From the NCBI GenBank assembly GCA_017854855.1, contig JAFMGZ010000037.1, positions 1 to 33,651 of the forward strand: DNA of 33,651 nucleotides. The letters are read 5' to 3'. The position numbers and the translations under genes were made by a program. The notes beneath the pieces were generated by a model that had not been told where the DNA came from, ran no database searches, and was given only the letters and a program-made list of their open reading frames with translations. Source of the stretch: Sulfitobacter sp. Its GTDB lineage: Bacteria; Pseudomonadota; Alphaproteobacteria; Rhodobacterales; Rhodobacteraceae. Positions 16,981 to 24,722 of this stretch are shown one piece after another (position 1 is the first letter of the stretch; every line of letters starts with the position of its first letter).

Positions 16981-17008
16981 GGCCCTGCATTTTGCGGGGC
17001 CTTTTTTG
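16981..17008 (+). terminator. Intrinsic terminator after the methyltransferase gene
   Basis: Arms GGCCCTGCA (16981-16989) and TGCGGGGCC (16993-17001) form a 9-bp stem with one G-U and a TTT loop, followed by six T and then GTTT. It separates the folate genes from the chemotaxis operon. Confidence 0.92.
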
Positions 17009-17051
17009 TTTCGGGGTCCGGCGCGATAAAACTTGTTCTGTGGCTGCGCTG

Positions 17052-17067
17052 GTAACCCGGAATTAAC
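17052..17067 (+). promoter_or_regulatory. Near-consensus CtrA-binding site upstream of the che operon
   Basis: GTAACCCGGAATTAAC matches the CtrA consensus TTAA-N7-TTAA(C) with a single mismatch in the first half. It lies 100 bases before the STAS gene. CtrA controls motility and chemotaxis genes in Rhodobacterales, so its placement fits. Binding is inferred. Confidence 0.5.
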
Positions 17068-17151
17068 GAGCCGCCCCTAGAACCTGCCCATCTGATTAGA
17101 TGTGGAGCGTTCCTATGACCCCAGCCCGATCCATTCACATGGCAGCCGCCC

Positions 17152-17427
17152 ATGGCTGAAACTCTCAATCTGGAAGGCAAGCTTGACGTGACGGCGGTCG
17201 AATCCCTTCATGAGCAATGTCTGGCGCTAAAGGGACAGGACGTTGTTCTCGACCTCAGCAAAGTGACCTTGATGGGGGCCCTGTGCCTTCAGGTTTGTGT
17301 CGCGGCCGCGCGGCAGGCCCTTGCTACGAACCATTCCTTCACCGTTGTGAACACGCCCGACGCAGTGCTTGCCCAAATCAACGCCATGGGCCTGACGCCC
17401 GAAACCATAGCGGAAGGTGCCATATGA
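17152..17427 (+). CDS. STAS-domain protein of the chemotaxis operon
   Basis: A 91-residue single STAS (anti-sigma-factor-antagonist-like) domain. LEGKLDVTAVESLHEQCLAL, then QDVVLDLSKVTLMGALCLQVCVAAAR (the region that holds the phospho-Ser in SpoIIAA-like proteins; here M-G-A, with no obvious Ser), ending with FTVVNTPDAV. Lack of a phosphorylatable Ser suggests a binding rather than a switch role. It opens the che operon and overlaps cheY by ATGA. Upstream, ATG 17115 with GGAGC starts a 14-codon frame that ends across this start, a possible coupling leader. Its role in chemotaxis is not known. Confidence 0.82.
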   Translation: MAETLNLEGKLDVTAVESLHEQCLALKGQDVVLDLSKVTLMGALCLQVCVAAARQALATNHSFTVVNTPDAVLAQINAMGLTPETIAEGAI

Positions 17428-17789
17428 CCTTGGAAATTCTAGCTGTCGATGACAGTCGCACCATGCGCGACATGATCCGCCTTGCCCTGCTGCCGGCGGG
17501 ATTTACGGTTCATACCGCAGATGACGGTGTCCACGGCATCGAAGTGCTGAGCGGGATAAAACCCGACGCGATCATCACCGATATCAACATGCCGCGCATG
17601 GACGGTTTCGGATTTATCGATGCCGTGCGCGAACAGGAAACCCATCGCGCCACCCCCATTCTGGTCCTGACAACCGAAGCCGCACCGGAACTCAAGGAAC
17701 GCGCCCGCCAGTCAGGTGCCACAGGCTGGATCGTCAAACCCTTTGATCCCGCCAAGCTGGTCAAGGCACTTCAAATGGTCGCAGGGTAA
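17424..17789 (+). CDS. cheY: Chemotaxis response regulator CheY (first copy)
   Basis: A 121-residue stand-alone receiver domain. The acidic pocket is Asp9/Asp10 (LAVDDSRTMRDMI), the phospho-acceptor is Asp53 (IITDINMPRMDG), the switch Thr is in LVLTTEAAPE and Lys105 is in WIVKPFDP. It is expected to be phosphorylated by CheA. It starts within the STAS stop (ATGA overlap) and is followed 11 bases later by cheA. A second cheY lies after cheR; which one binds the flagellar switch and which acts as a phosphate sink cannot be told from the sequence. Confidence 0.93.
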   Translation: MTLEILAVDDSRTMRDMIRLALLPAGFTVHTADDGVHGIEVLSGIKPDAIITDINMPRMDGFGFIDAVREQETHRATPILVLTTEAAPELKERARQSGATGWIVKPFDPAKLVKALQMVAG

Positions 17790-17800
17790 GGGAGCTGAAA

Positions 17801-20092
17801 ATGAGCACAGACCCTATGGCCGAAATCCGCGCTTCGTTTTTCATCGAATGCGAGGAATTGCTGGAAGCCCTGCAAGACGGGCTGCAAATCATGGACAGCG
17901 GAGAGGATGATCCCGAAACAATCAACATCGTCTTTCGCGCGGTTCATTCCATCAAAGGTGGCGCTGGCGCTTTTGGACTGGAAGGTCTGGTACGTTTTGC
18001 CCATCGCTATGAGACCGTGCTGGACGAGGTCCGCGCAGGCCGGATGCAGGTTGAGACCGATGCGCTCAAGGTGTTTTTTCAAGCGGCCGATCACCTGTCT
18101 GATCTGGTCCGGTTCAGCCGCGATGATGTCGATCTTCCCACGGCGGAAACAGCCGCGCTGCTGCAGTTGCTTGATGCCCTCTTGGGCGATGAAGCACATG
18201 AAGAAGACGCTCCTGAAGAAGAAATTGAGTTCAAACCCATGGGCTTGGCGCTGGATCTTGATCTAGGACCTGAAGAATCGTTTGAGGACGATACATCGCT
18301 GATGGCTGGCGATCTGGTCGATCCTGAGCCGTCGGATGCACCATTCACCATTACGTTCACGCCTCACGCCGAACTTTTTGACACGGGCAATGAACCTGCT
18401 CTCTTGCTTCGGAACTTGCACAACCTGGGCACTGCCACGGCCAGCTGCACCTTTGCCGAACTGCCCGAACTGAGCCAACTGTCGCCCGAAGTCCCACACA
18501 TGAGCTGGACCGTCAAATTACACAGCGAAGCAGAAGAAAGCGAGATTCTATCTGTCTTCGAATTTGTGGAAGGTCTGTGCAAACTCGACCTGCAAAAAGG
18601 CGGCACCCCAGAAGGTCCACCCCCCCATGACGATCATGAGGCCCGTTACGACGCCTCTGTTGAAAGCACCGCTCCAGCCCCATCAGAGCCCGACCGCGCG
18701 GCGCTGGCGCGTGCTGCCGAACCAGCCGTGACCGCCCCGCAGGACGCCCCTGCCCAAAGCCCCACGCAAACCGCTGTACAGGTGGCACCGGTTTTGGCGG
18801 CAGTTCCTGAACCGGCCCAGCCCCCGGACATGACGCCGGGCAAGGAAAAGGATGCGAAAACCGCAGGCGCTGCAGCCGCAAAATCCGTGGTGCGGGTCGA
18901 CCTTGACCGCATCGAACGTTTGGTCAACCTCGTGGGCGAATTGGTGATTAACCAGGCCATGTTGAGCCAAAGCCTGGAGGAATCGGGGCTATCACCACAT
19001 TCCGACGCGATGAGCGGGCTTGAAGAATTCCAACGTCTGACCCGGGATATCCAGGACAGCGTGATGATGATCCGCGCACAGCCTGTGAAGTCCCTGTTTC
19101 AACGCATGTCACGCATCGTCAGAGAGGCCTCTGCCGCAGTCGGAAAGGAAGTGCGCCTGCATACCTCTGGTGAAGGGACCGAGGTCGACAAGACCGTGAT
19201 TGAGCGTTTGGCCGACCCTCTGACCCATATGATCCGGAATGCGGTGGATCATGGTCTTGAAACCCGCGAGACGCGGGTCGCGGCGGGCAAGGATCCGCAG
19301 GGGCGTGTGAACCTGACTGCCGCCCATAGATCCGGTCGCGTAGTGATCGAAATCTCTGATGATGGGGCCGGCATCAATCGCCCCAAGGTCCAACAGCTGG
19401 CCGTCGACAAAGGGTTGATCCCGGCAGACGCAAACCTCAGCGACAGCGAAATCGACAATCTTTTGTTTTTGCCAGGCTTTTCAACGGCCTCCGTGGTTTC
19501 CGACCTGTCAGGCCGGGGCGTTGGCATGGATGTTGTGCGCACCTCCATCCAGGCTCTTGGCGGTCGGATTACCACAACCTCAGAACCCGGCAAGGGCACC
19601 ACATTTTCCATTTCTCTCCCCCTCACCCTCGCCGTGCTGGACGGTATGGTGGTCAAAGTAGCCGGCGAAACGCTGGTTCTGCCTTTGAATCTGGTGATTG
19701 AGACCCTCACGCTTGAGGGTAAGGACGTGCAAATGGTGCGCCCTGGGCATCACGTCATTCAAGTGCGCAGTGGATTTGTCCCACTCTTTGATCTGGGTCG
19801 GGCCCTCGGCTATCGCGGCCCGATTGAGAATTTTGACGGCTCGGTTGTCCTGCTGATCGCACAGGAGGATGAAAGCCACGCGGCACTCTTGATCGACAAT
19901 ATCCTCGATCAACGGCAGGTCGTGATCAAGGGGCTTGATGACAGCTTTCACAGGGCCCCCGGCATCGCTGCCGCAACCATTCTGGGGGATGGGCAGATCG
20001 CCCTGATCCTGGACCCATCAGACGTAATCAACACAGCAGTGCCGCATCCCGCGGCCCAAAACATCAGTCCAATACAGGGGCTTTCAGCATGA
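17801..20092 (+). CDS. cheA: Chemotaxis sensor histidine kinase CheA
   Basis: A 763-residue CheA. The P1/Hpt domain has phospho-His49 (FRAVHSIKGGAGAFG). An alpha/beta segment at about 182-266 (FTPHAELFDTGNEPALLLRNL...VFEFVEGLCKLDL) is of the regulatory type found in several proteobacterial CheAs in place of E. coli P2. A Pro/Ala-rich linker (about 267-360) follows. P3 dimerisation begins at about 365 (RIERLVNLVGELVINQ). The ATPase domain has an N box (HMIRNAVDHGLE, about 477-488), G1 (SDDGAGI) and G2 (GRGVGMDVV, 571-579). A CheW-like P5 domain runs from about 612 to the end. All catalytic boxes are intact. GGAGCTG precedes the ATG, and cheW overlaps its stop by 4 bases. Confidence 0.96.
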   Translation: MSTDPMAEIRASFFIECEELLEALQDGLQIMDSGEDDPETINIVFRAVHSIKGGAGAFGLEGLVRFAHRYETVLDEVRAGRMQVETDALKVFFQAADHLSDLVRFSRDDVDLPTAETAALLQLLDALLGDEAHEEDAPEEEIEFKPMGLALDLDLGPEESFEDDTSLMAGDLVDPEPSDAPFTITFTPHAELFDTGNEPALLLRNLHNLGTATASCTFAELPELSQLSPEVPHMSWTVKLHSEAEESEILSVFEFVEGLCKLDLQKGGTPEGPPPHDDHEARYDASVESTAPAPSEPDRAALARAAEPAVTAPQDAPAQSPTQTAVQVAPVLAAVPEPAQPPDMTPGKEKDAKTAGAAAAKSVVRVDLDRIERLVNLVGELVINQAMLSQSLEESGLSPHSDAMSGLEEFQRLTRDIQDSVMMIRAQPVKSLFQRMSRIVREASAAVGKEVRLHTSGEGTEVDKTVIERLADPLTHMIRNAVDHGLETRETRVAAGKDPQGRVNLTAAHRSGRVVIEISDDGAGINRPKVQQLAVDKGLIPADANLSDSEIDNLLFLPGFSTASVVSDLSGRGVGMDVVRTSIQALGGRITTTSEPGKGTTFSISLPLTLAVLDGMVVKVAGETLVLPLNLVIETLTLEGKDVQMVRPGHHVIQVRSGFVPLFDLGRALGYRGPIENFDGSVVLLIAQEDESHAALLIDNILDQRQVVIKGLDDSFHRAPGIAAATILGDGQIALILDPSDVINTAVPHPAAQNISPIQGLSA

Positions 20093-20547
20093 CCAACAAA
20101 AGCGCATCAAATTCCATCGAACTGCTGACCTTTCGCATCGCCGAACAGGAATATGCACTTGATATCATGTCCGTCCGCGAAATTCGGGGATGGACCCATG
20201 CGACACCCCTGCCCCATGCACCCCACTACATGAAGGGCGTAATCAACCTGCGCGGCACGGTTCTGCCGGTGATGGACCTGTCCACCCGACTGGGCCTTCC
20301 CAAACGCGAACAGAACGACAGAAATGTCATTATCGTCGTCAAGCTGGAGGAAACAATGACAGGTCTGTTGGTGGATGCTGTTTCTGATATTGTTGCACTT
20401 TCCCCAGAAGATCTGCAGCAACCGCCTGAGATTTCATCAAGCGCGGCAGCCGGTGTGGTAAGCGCATTGACCCTCATCGACGAAAGAATGATCCGCGTTC
20501 TTGACCTGTCAGCGACCGTCAGCTCCATCGAAGGCGTGGCCGCATGA
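20089..20547 (+). CDS. cheW: Chemotaxis coupling protein CheW
   Basis: A 152-residue SH3-like scaffold linking CheA to methyl-accepting receptors at the cell pole. Typical CheW text is LTFRIAEQEYALDIMSVREIRGW, then PHAPHYMKGVINLRGTVLPVMDLSTRLGL, ending with MIRVLDLSATVS. It has a single domain of normal length. The ATG overlaps the cheA stop (ATGA), and its own stop overlaps the cheR start in the same way, so the three are translated together. Confidence 0.95.
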   Translation: MTNKSASNSIELLTFRIAEQEYALDIMSVREIRGWTHATPLPHAPHYMKGVINLRGTVLPVMDLSTRLGLPKREQNDRNVIIVVKLEETMTGLLVDAVSDIVALSPEDLQQPPEISSSAAAGVVSALTLIDERMIRVLDLSATVSSIEGVAA

Positions 20548-21395
20548 GCGTCGGGGCCCAACAGTCCAATGCGCTTGATCCCGAGAGCTTTAAGGCGATT
20601 GCTGAATTGGCCTATCAAGAGAGCGGTCTAACGCTGGCGCAAGAAAAAAGCTCAATGATCCAGTCGCGTCTGCGGCACCGGCTACGTGATCTTGGCCTGC
20701 CGAATTTCGCGGCCTACAGCAGCCTTTTGCAATCTGATCGTGGTCACGAAGAGAGGCGGCATCTTATTTCTGCGCTGACGACGAACGTCTCGCATTTCTT
20801 TCGGGAAAAACACCACTATGACACGCTGACAGAAGAACTGGTAAAACGTCTTCCTGCCTTGCGAGAGGGTGGGCAAATGCGCATCTGGTCCGCCGGTTGC
20901 TCCAATGGGCAAGAGGCGCTTTCGGCCGCCATTGCACTGCTTGAGGCATCGCCAGAGATTGCAACGCTCAACCTCAAGATCCTTGGCACCGATATTGACC
21001 CAGCTGTTGTTCAATTTGCACGCGCGGGCATCTATCCCGAGCGGTTGATGGGAGGGGTGCCCAAGCCCCTGATCGACAAATATTTCACCGAAGCAACACC
21101 TGACGGATCAGAACGCAGCTTTGCCGCAAAACCAGTTCTGACCCAAATGATCCAGTTCAACGAACTGAATCTTTTGGCGCGCTGGCCCATGAGCAAGAGG
21201 TTTGACATCATCTTTTGCCGGAATGTCGTGATCTATTTTGACCTGCAAACGCAGACCAAGCTTTGGCCAAGGATGAAAGACGCCTTGGCCCCGGATGGAA
21301 TCCTCTTCCTGGGACATTCTGAGCGGATCGCAGACCCGGCAAGCTTTGGATTTGACTGCACCGGTCCTACTACCTACCGCCCGCGTGTCGGGTAA
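20544..21395 (+). CDS. cheR: Chemoreceptor methyltransferase CheR
   Basis: A 283-residue SAM-dependent protein-glutamate O-methyltransferase that adapts receptors. The N-terminal helical domain ends at TTNVSHFFRE (79-88). SAM motif I is SAGCSNGQE (116-124), slightly divergent from the usual STGEE. LGTDIDPAVVQFARAGIYP and IIFCRNVVIYFD complete the Rossmann core. No C-terminal TPR repeats are present. It overlaps cheW by ATGA. A 51-base gap with AAGGA leads to the second cheY. Confidence 0.95.
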   Translation: MSVGAQQSNALDPESFKAIAELAYQESGLTLAQEKSSMIQSRLRHRLRDLGLPNFAAYSSLLQSDRGHEERRHLISALTTNVSHFFREKHHYDTLTEELVKRLPALREGGQMRIWSAGCSNGQEALSAAIALLEASPEIATLNLKILGTDIDPAVVQFARAGIYPERLMGGVPKPLIDKYFTEATPDGSERSFAAKPVLTQMIQFNELNLLARWPMSKRFDIIFCRNVVIYFDLQTQTKLWPRMKDALAPDGILFLGHSERIADPASFGFDCTGPTTYRPRVG

Positions 21396-21446
21396 ACCAC
21401 CGCGCGCTGGCGCATGAAACCAAACTAACATTAAGGATACTGCCTA

Positions 21447-21833
21447 ATGGCTTTGCGCGATCAAATTCGGATCATGGTTGTTGATGACATGTCCACCAGT
21501 CGGGGGCTGATCACGCAGGCGCTTGACGCTTTTGGCATTCGTAATGTGGCGACTGCTGAAAACGGCAAGCAGGCCTTGACGGCCCTTGCGACAAAACCTG
21601 TCCATCTGGTGATTTCAGATTTCAATATGCCGGAGATGGATGGGCTGCAATTGCTGCATCAACTTCGCACCGCCCCCAAGACGAAAGGCGTCGGCTTTGT
21701 CTTGATCACTGGACGTGCCGAACAGCAAATCATTGATCATGGCAAAAAACTGGGTATGAACAACTACCTCAAGAAACCTTTTCAACCAGAGGATTTACGC
21801 AATTGCATTGAGGCTGTGGTTGGCCGTCTATGA
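21447..21833 (+). CDS. cheY: Chemotaxis response regulator CheY (second copy)
   Basis: A 128-residue single receiver domain. Acidic pocket Asp13/Asp14 (IMVVDDMSTSRGLI), phospho-acceptor Asp58 (LVISDFNMPEMDG), switch Thr88 (LITGRAE) and Lys110 (YLKKPFQPED) are in place. MSTSRGLI resembles the flagellar-switch CheY type of alphaproteobacteria more than the first copy does. It has AAGGA upstream of its ATG. Its stop overlaps the start of the 121-residue unnamed gene (ATGA), so those two products are probably made together; the neighbour looks like a phosphatase candidate for this CheY. Confidence 0.93.
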   Translation: MALRDQIRIMVVDDMSTSRGLITQALDAFGIRNVATAENGKQALTALATKPVHLVISDFNMPEMDGLQLLHQLRTAPKTKGVGFVLITGRAEQQIIDHGKKLGMNNYLKKPFQPEDLRNCIEAVVGRL

Positions 21834-22195
21834 CCGGTCAACCAGGTCAGAAATTTCCCCTGCGCCCGTTAATCAGCCGTGTATCTGCCCATCTGGACAT
21901 ATTGGCGGCCGAGGTGCTGGCAATAGAACATATCTTGGGCGAGGAAGGTGTTATTGGGGTCGTCCAAACACCTGACACGATCACACGCCTTCAGCGGTTG
22001 GATTTCTTACGCCAATCCCTAGAAGATCTTGCCCTGCTGACAAATATCATTTCACCAGACATCCAAGGTCTAACTTCCACGGACCTGGCACAAAGGTTGC
22101 GACTTGATGTGACCAAGCACTTGCTCGACATTGAAATTGGTCAGGATATTCCCAAATCAGCAACCCTTGAGCAGGGCGATATAGACCTTTTCTGA
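21830..22195 (+). CDS. CheT/CheZ-like candidate CheY-P phosphatase (unnamed)
   Basis: A 121-residue mostly helical protein with no signal or membrane segment. I see a D-x-x-x-Q motif at Asp58-Gln62 inside a long helix (TRLQRLDFLRQSLEDLALL), matching the catalytic Asp/Gln spacing of CheZ (Asp143/Gln147 in E. coli). The C-terminus is acidic and ends in Phe (EQGDIDLF), reminiscent of the CheZ tail that docks on CheY. The gene is translationally coupled to cheY2 by ATGA. S. meliloti CheT, a remote CheZ relative encoded at the end of a che operon, is the closest parallel I know. Function is inferred from motif and context, not overall similarity; it may instead be a structural partner of CheD or CheR. 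Confidence 0.65.
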   Translation: MTGQPGQKFPLRPLISRVSAHLDILAAEVLAIEHILGEEGVIGVVQTPDTITRLQRLDFLRQSLEDLALLTNIISPDIQGLTSTDLAQRLRLDVTKHLLDIEIGQDIPKSATLEQGDIDLF

Positions 22196-22229
22196 GGCAC
22201 AGCAGCACAGCATCATCGCAACAAAGGGC

Positions 22230-22248
22230 GAACTGTTTAAAACAGTTC
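22230..22248. other. 19-base palindrome across the cheD stop
   Basis: Arms GAACTGTTT (22230-22238) and AAACAGTTC (22240-22248) are perfect with one central base. On the minus strand it encodes the last CheD residues (ELF) and the stop. It lies between convergent operons. There is no T-run, so termination is doubtful. Confidence 0.4.
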
Positions 22249-22749
22249 CAACCCGTTTCCGACATTTGCGGGCACCGCTGGGACCGGTTCCGCCGGGCGG
22301 CTTTGGGGTGCCTTGACCCGCGCGGCACCGGTTGAGGGTATAAACTCGACCTGCCGCGCCGTCTCTCCTCCCAATGATTTTGCGAGGCATTCGATCGCTT
22401 CACTTTCCAGATATTGCTGGATAAAGGCGCAGTTGGCCGGCCCAATATCGGACAGGCCCGCGATCATGCGCGCACCGCCAAATGCCTTGGCCAACAGCCG
22501 ATTGCGCATTGCGCCGATCTTGAGCAGATCATTGATCAAGAGTTCCATCGCATTCACGCCGCTCATGTTATTTGCATGGATCAACCGACTGGGGTTGGCA
22601 GCAAGCAGGATGTGATTCATCCCGCCGACTTTTGCGATGGGATCCCATAAACAGCAGGCAACACATGATCCAAGGATCGTGGATATCGTGGCTGTGGCAT
22701 CTGCGCTCACGCAGTGCTCTCCTTGGGTGATAAACAAACGTTTTGACAT
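22237..22749 (-). CDS. cheD: Chemoreceptor glutamine deamidase CheD
   Basis: A 170-residue cysteine-hydrolase-fold enzyme that deamidates receptor glutamines and in some bacteria binds CheC/CheY-P. Catalytic Cys29 (TILGSCVACCLWD) and His46 (GGMNHILL) have the family's 17-residue spacing. KAFGGARMI and IGPANCAFIQQYL are further family motifs. A Pro/Ala-rich C-terminal extension (about 145-165) ends in GLELF, similar to the end of the unnamed protein across the convergent junction. It follows cheB by 6 bases and is transcribed with it. Confidence 0.94.
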   Translation of the reverse strand: MSKRLFITQGEHCVSADATATISTILGSCVACCLWDPIAKVGGMNHILLAANPSRLIHANNMSGVNAMELLINDLLKIGAMRNRLLAKAFGGARMIAGLSDIGPANCAFIQQYLESEAIECLAKSLGGETARQVEFIPSTGAARVKAPQSRPAEPVPAVPANVGNGLELF

Positions 22750-22755
22750 GCCCCG

Positions 22756-23844
22756 CTACCTTTCTTTCTTCTGCCCATGCAGTGATACGGCACGGTTTGT
22801 CGCGGCACCGATCCGCTCAAGCGCAAGTTGCTCTTGGACCGCGCCGATTTCATAGGCCACACGCGGCATGCCGTAGACGACTGAGCTTTGCTCATCTTGC
22901 CCCAGCGTAATCGCCCCCGCCTCACGCAGTTTCAGCATGGCATCCGCGCCATCGCGGCCAAGCCCGGTGAGAATAACGGCAATAACATCGCGGCCAAATT
23001 CAACCGCAGACCTGAACAACACATCAACAGATGGGCAATGCAGGGCCCCTTGATCGTCATCGGTATAGCGACATTGCCAGCTGTCACCCCTGCGGATCAG
23101 CTGCGTGTGCCGGCCCTGTGCCGGTGCCAATCTGATCTGCCCGTAGGTCAACACCTCGCCTTCACGGGCCAATGCCACATCCTGTTGCAGGTTTTGATTC
23201 AACATCTGTGAGAAACTGACCAGGAACGCCCCCGGCATATGCTGTACGATCACCACCGGCGGCGCATTTACATCCAGATCGGCCAAGACCCGTTCAAGCG
23301 CCGCAACCCCGCCGGTAGAGGCCCCGATCACGATGATTGGCATGGGGCCAGCCGCGGCACCTCGTAGCGGCCCATCGATCCCCCGCACAGGTCGGCGAAT
23401 GGCGCGAACCTTGCTGCAGGCGGCTGAAAACACGCGCCGGGTAATATCGCGATGGGCGGCCTGGTCTGCGGGTGAAGTGGGTTTCAGGATGCAATCCACA
23501 GCCCCCAGGGACAGCGCCGTGATCGTCGCCTCTGAATTGCTTTTGGTCACGCCCGAGATCATGACAACCGGCATCGGGCGCAGGGTCATCAGCTTTTCCA
23601 AAAAGGCCAGCCCGTTCATGCCCGGCATTTCGATATCAAGGGTGATGACGTCAGGTTCGGTCTGCTTGATCACCTGCCGGGCGGCGGCGGCGCTATCTGC
23701 CTCCCCCACCACTTGCAGGCGCGGGTCCTGCTCCAATACCACACGCAACCAACTGCGGATGGTGCGTGAATCGTCAACAATCACCACCTTTTTCTTGATG
23801 TAATGGCTCCCTTTTTCTGCAAAGGGTCCAGCCGTATCTTGCAT
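22756..23844 (-). CDS. cheB: Chemoreceptor methylesterase / response regulator CheB
   Basis: A 362-residue two-domain enzyme: a receiver domain (VVIVDDSRTIRSWL, phospho-Asp70 in ITLDIEMPGMNG) that gates a C-terminal methylesterase. The catalytic triad is Ser176 (IGASTGG), His202 (VQHMPGAF) and Asp298 (GLGRDGADA), matching E. coli Ser164/His190/Asp286. It removes methyl groups, and amide groups in many bacteria, from receptors. The ATG at 23844 was chosen; a GTG at 23907 would add 21 residues with no family likeness. Neither start has a strong ribosome-binding site. It is the first gene of a reverse cheB-cheD operon. Confidence 0.93.
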   Translation of the reverse strand: MQDTAGPFAEKGSHYIKKKVVIVDDSRTIRSWLRVVLEQDPRLQVVGEADSAAAARQVIKQTEPDVITLDIEMPGMNGLAFLEKLMTLRPMPVVMISGVTKSNSEATITALSLGAVDCILKPTSPADQAAHRDITRRVFSAACSKVRAIRRPVRGIDGPLRGAAAGPMPIIVIGASTGGVAALERVLADLDVNAPPVVIVQHMPGAFLVSFSQMLNQNLQQDVALAREGEVLTYGQIRLAPAQGRHTQLIRRGDSWQCRYTDDDQGALHCPSVDVLFRSAVEFGRDVIAVILTGLGRDGADAMLKLREAGAITLGQDEQSSVVYGMPRVAYEIGAVQEQLALERIGAATNRAVSLHGQKKER

Positions 23845-24029
23845 CGGGGATACCTGCCTGCGGATCAGTGTTTTCCCGGCCTGTGCCTCATGGCCGCCGG
23901 TCAACACTTAGTGGGGCCAAAGAATGAACACCCACTTAAGCCCCGAAAACTTTGTCGATCTTTTGCAAATATCGCCATCCTGAGCAGGGTAAGGCGGCTG
24001 GCATGCCACCGGATATGCAAACGCGCGGT

Positions 24030-24719
24030 CTATCCCAGCGAATATCCCGCGCCGCGCACCGTTCGAATGGGGTCTTCGCCGCCGGCACGCGTCAGCACCT
24101 TACGAAGCCGGGCGATATGCACGTCGACGGTCCTTGTATCCACGTAGATGTCACGCCCCCAAACCAGATCCAGCAACTGGTCACGGCTGAACACCCGCCC
24201 CGGCTTTTCCAGCAATGTCACCAGCAAACGGTATTCTGTCGGGCCCAGCTTTAGTTCTACGTCGCCCCGGCTGACCCGGTGGCGTTCGGGGTCCAGCGCG
24301 ATGTCAAGATACATCAGCATTTCACCGCTGGCAGCCGGACGCGAGCGGCGCAGTTGCGTCCGCACACGGGCCATCAATTCACGCAGTGAATAGGGTTTGA
24401 CCACATAGTCATCCGCACCGGTTTCCAACCCGCGCACCGCATCCACCTCTTCTGAGCGGGCAGACAGCATGATCACCGGGATGCTGCGGGTATCTTCGCG
24501 GGTTTTCAGCTGTCGGCACACTTCGATGCCGCTCATCAGTGGCATCATCCAGTCCAGGATCACCAGGTCCGGTGTGATCTCTGCAACCTGCAGCATGGCG
24601 TCTTCGCCGTTTTCCGCGCGGCTGACGGCATAGCCTTCGGCCTCAAGGTTATAGGCAAGCACTTCGCGCTGTGCCGGTTCATCTTCAACCAGCAACACAT
24701 GAGGCTGAGAGACGGACAT
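24030..24719 (-). CDS. phoB: Phosphate regulon response regulator PhoB
   Basis: A 229-residue OmpR/PhoB-type regulator. The receiver has LLVEDEPAQREVL and phospho-acceptor Asp56 (LVILDWMMPLMSGIEVC), with VVKPYSLREL near its end. The C-terminal winged helix shows LGPTEYRLLVTLLEKPGRVFSRDQLLDLVWG and VDVHIARLRKVL...IRTVRGAGYSL. It is phosphorylated by PhoR under phosphate limitation and binds Pho boxes such as the one before pstS. It is the last gene of the pst operon, 3 bases after phoU. Confidence 0.96.
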   Translation of the reverse strand: MSVSQPHVLLVEDEPAQREVLAYNLEAEGYAVSRAENGEDAMLQVAEITPDLVILDWMMPLMSGIEVCRQLKTREDTRSIPVIMLSARSEEVDAVRGLETGADDYVVKPYSLRELMARVRTQLRRSRPAASGEMLMYLDIALDPERHRVSRGDVELKLGPTEYRLLVTLLEKPGRVFSRDQLLDLVWGRDIYVDTRTVDVHIARLRKVLTRAGGEDPIRTVRGAGYSLG

Positions 24720-24722
24720 CGC

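Noticed and set aside
22230..22248. The cheD-end palindrome as a bidirectional terminator
   Set aside because: Stem is AT-rich with a one-base centre and no T-runs; kept only as a palindrome.
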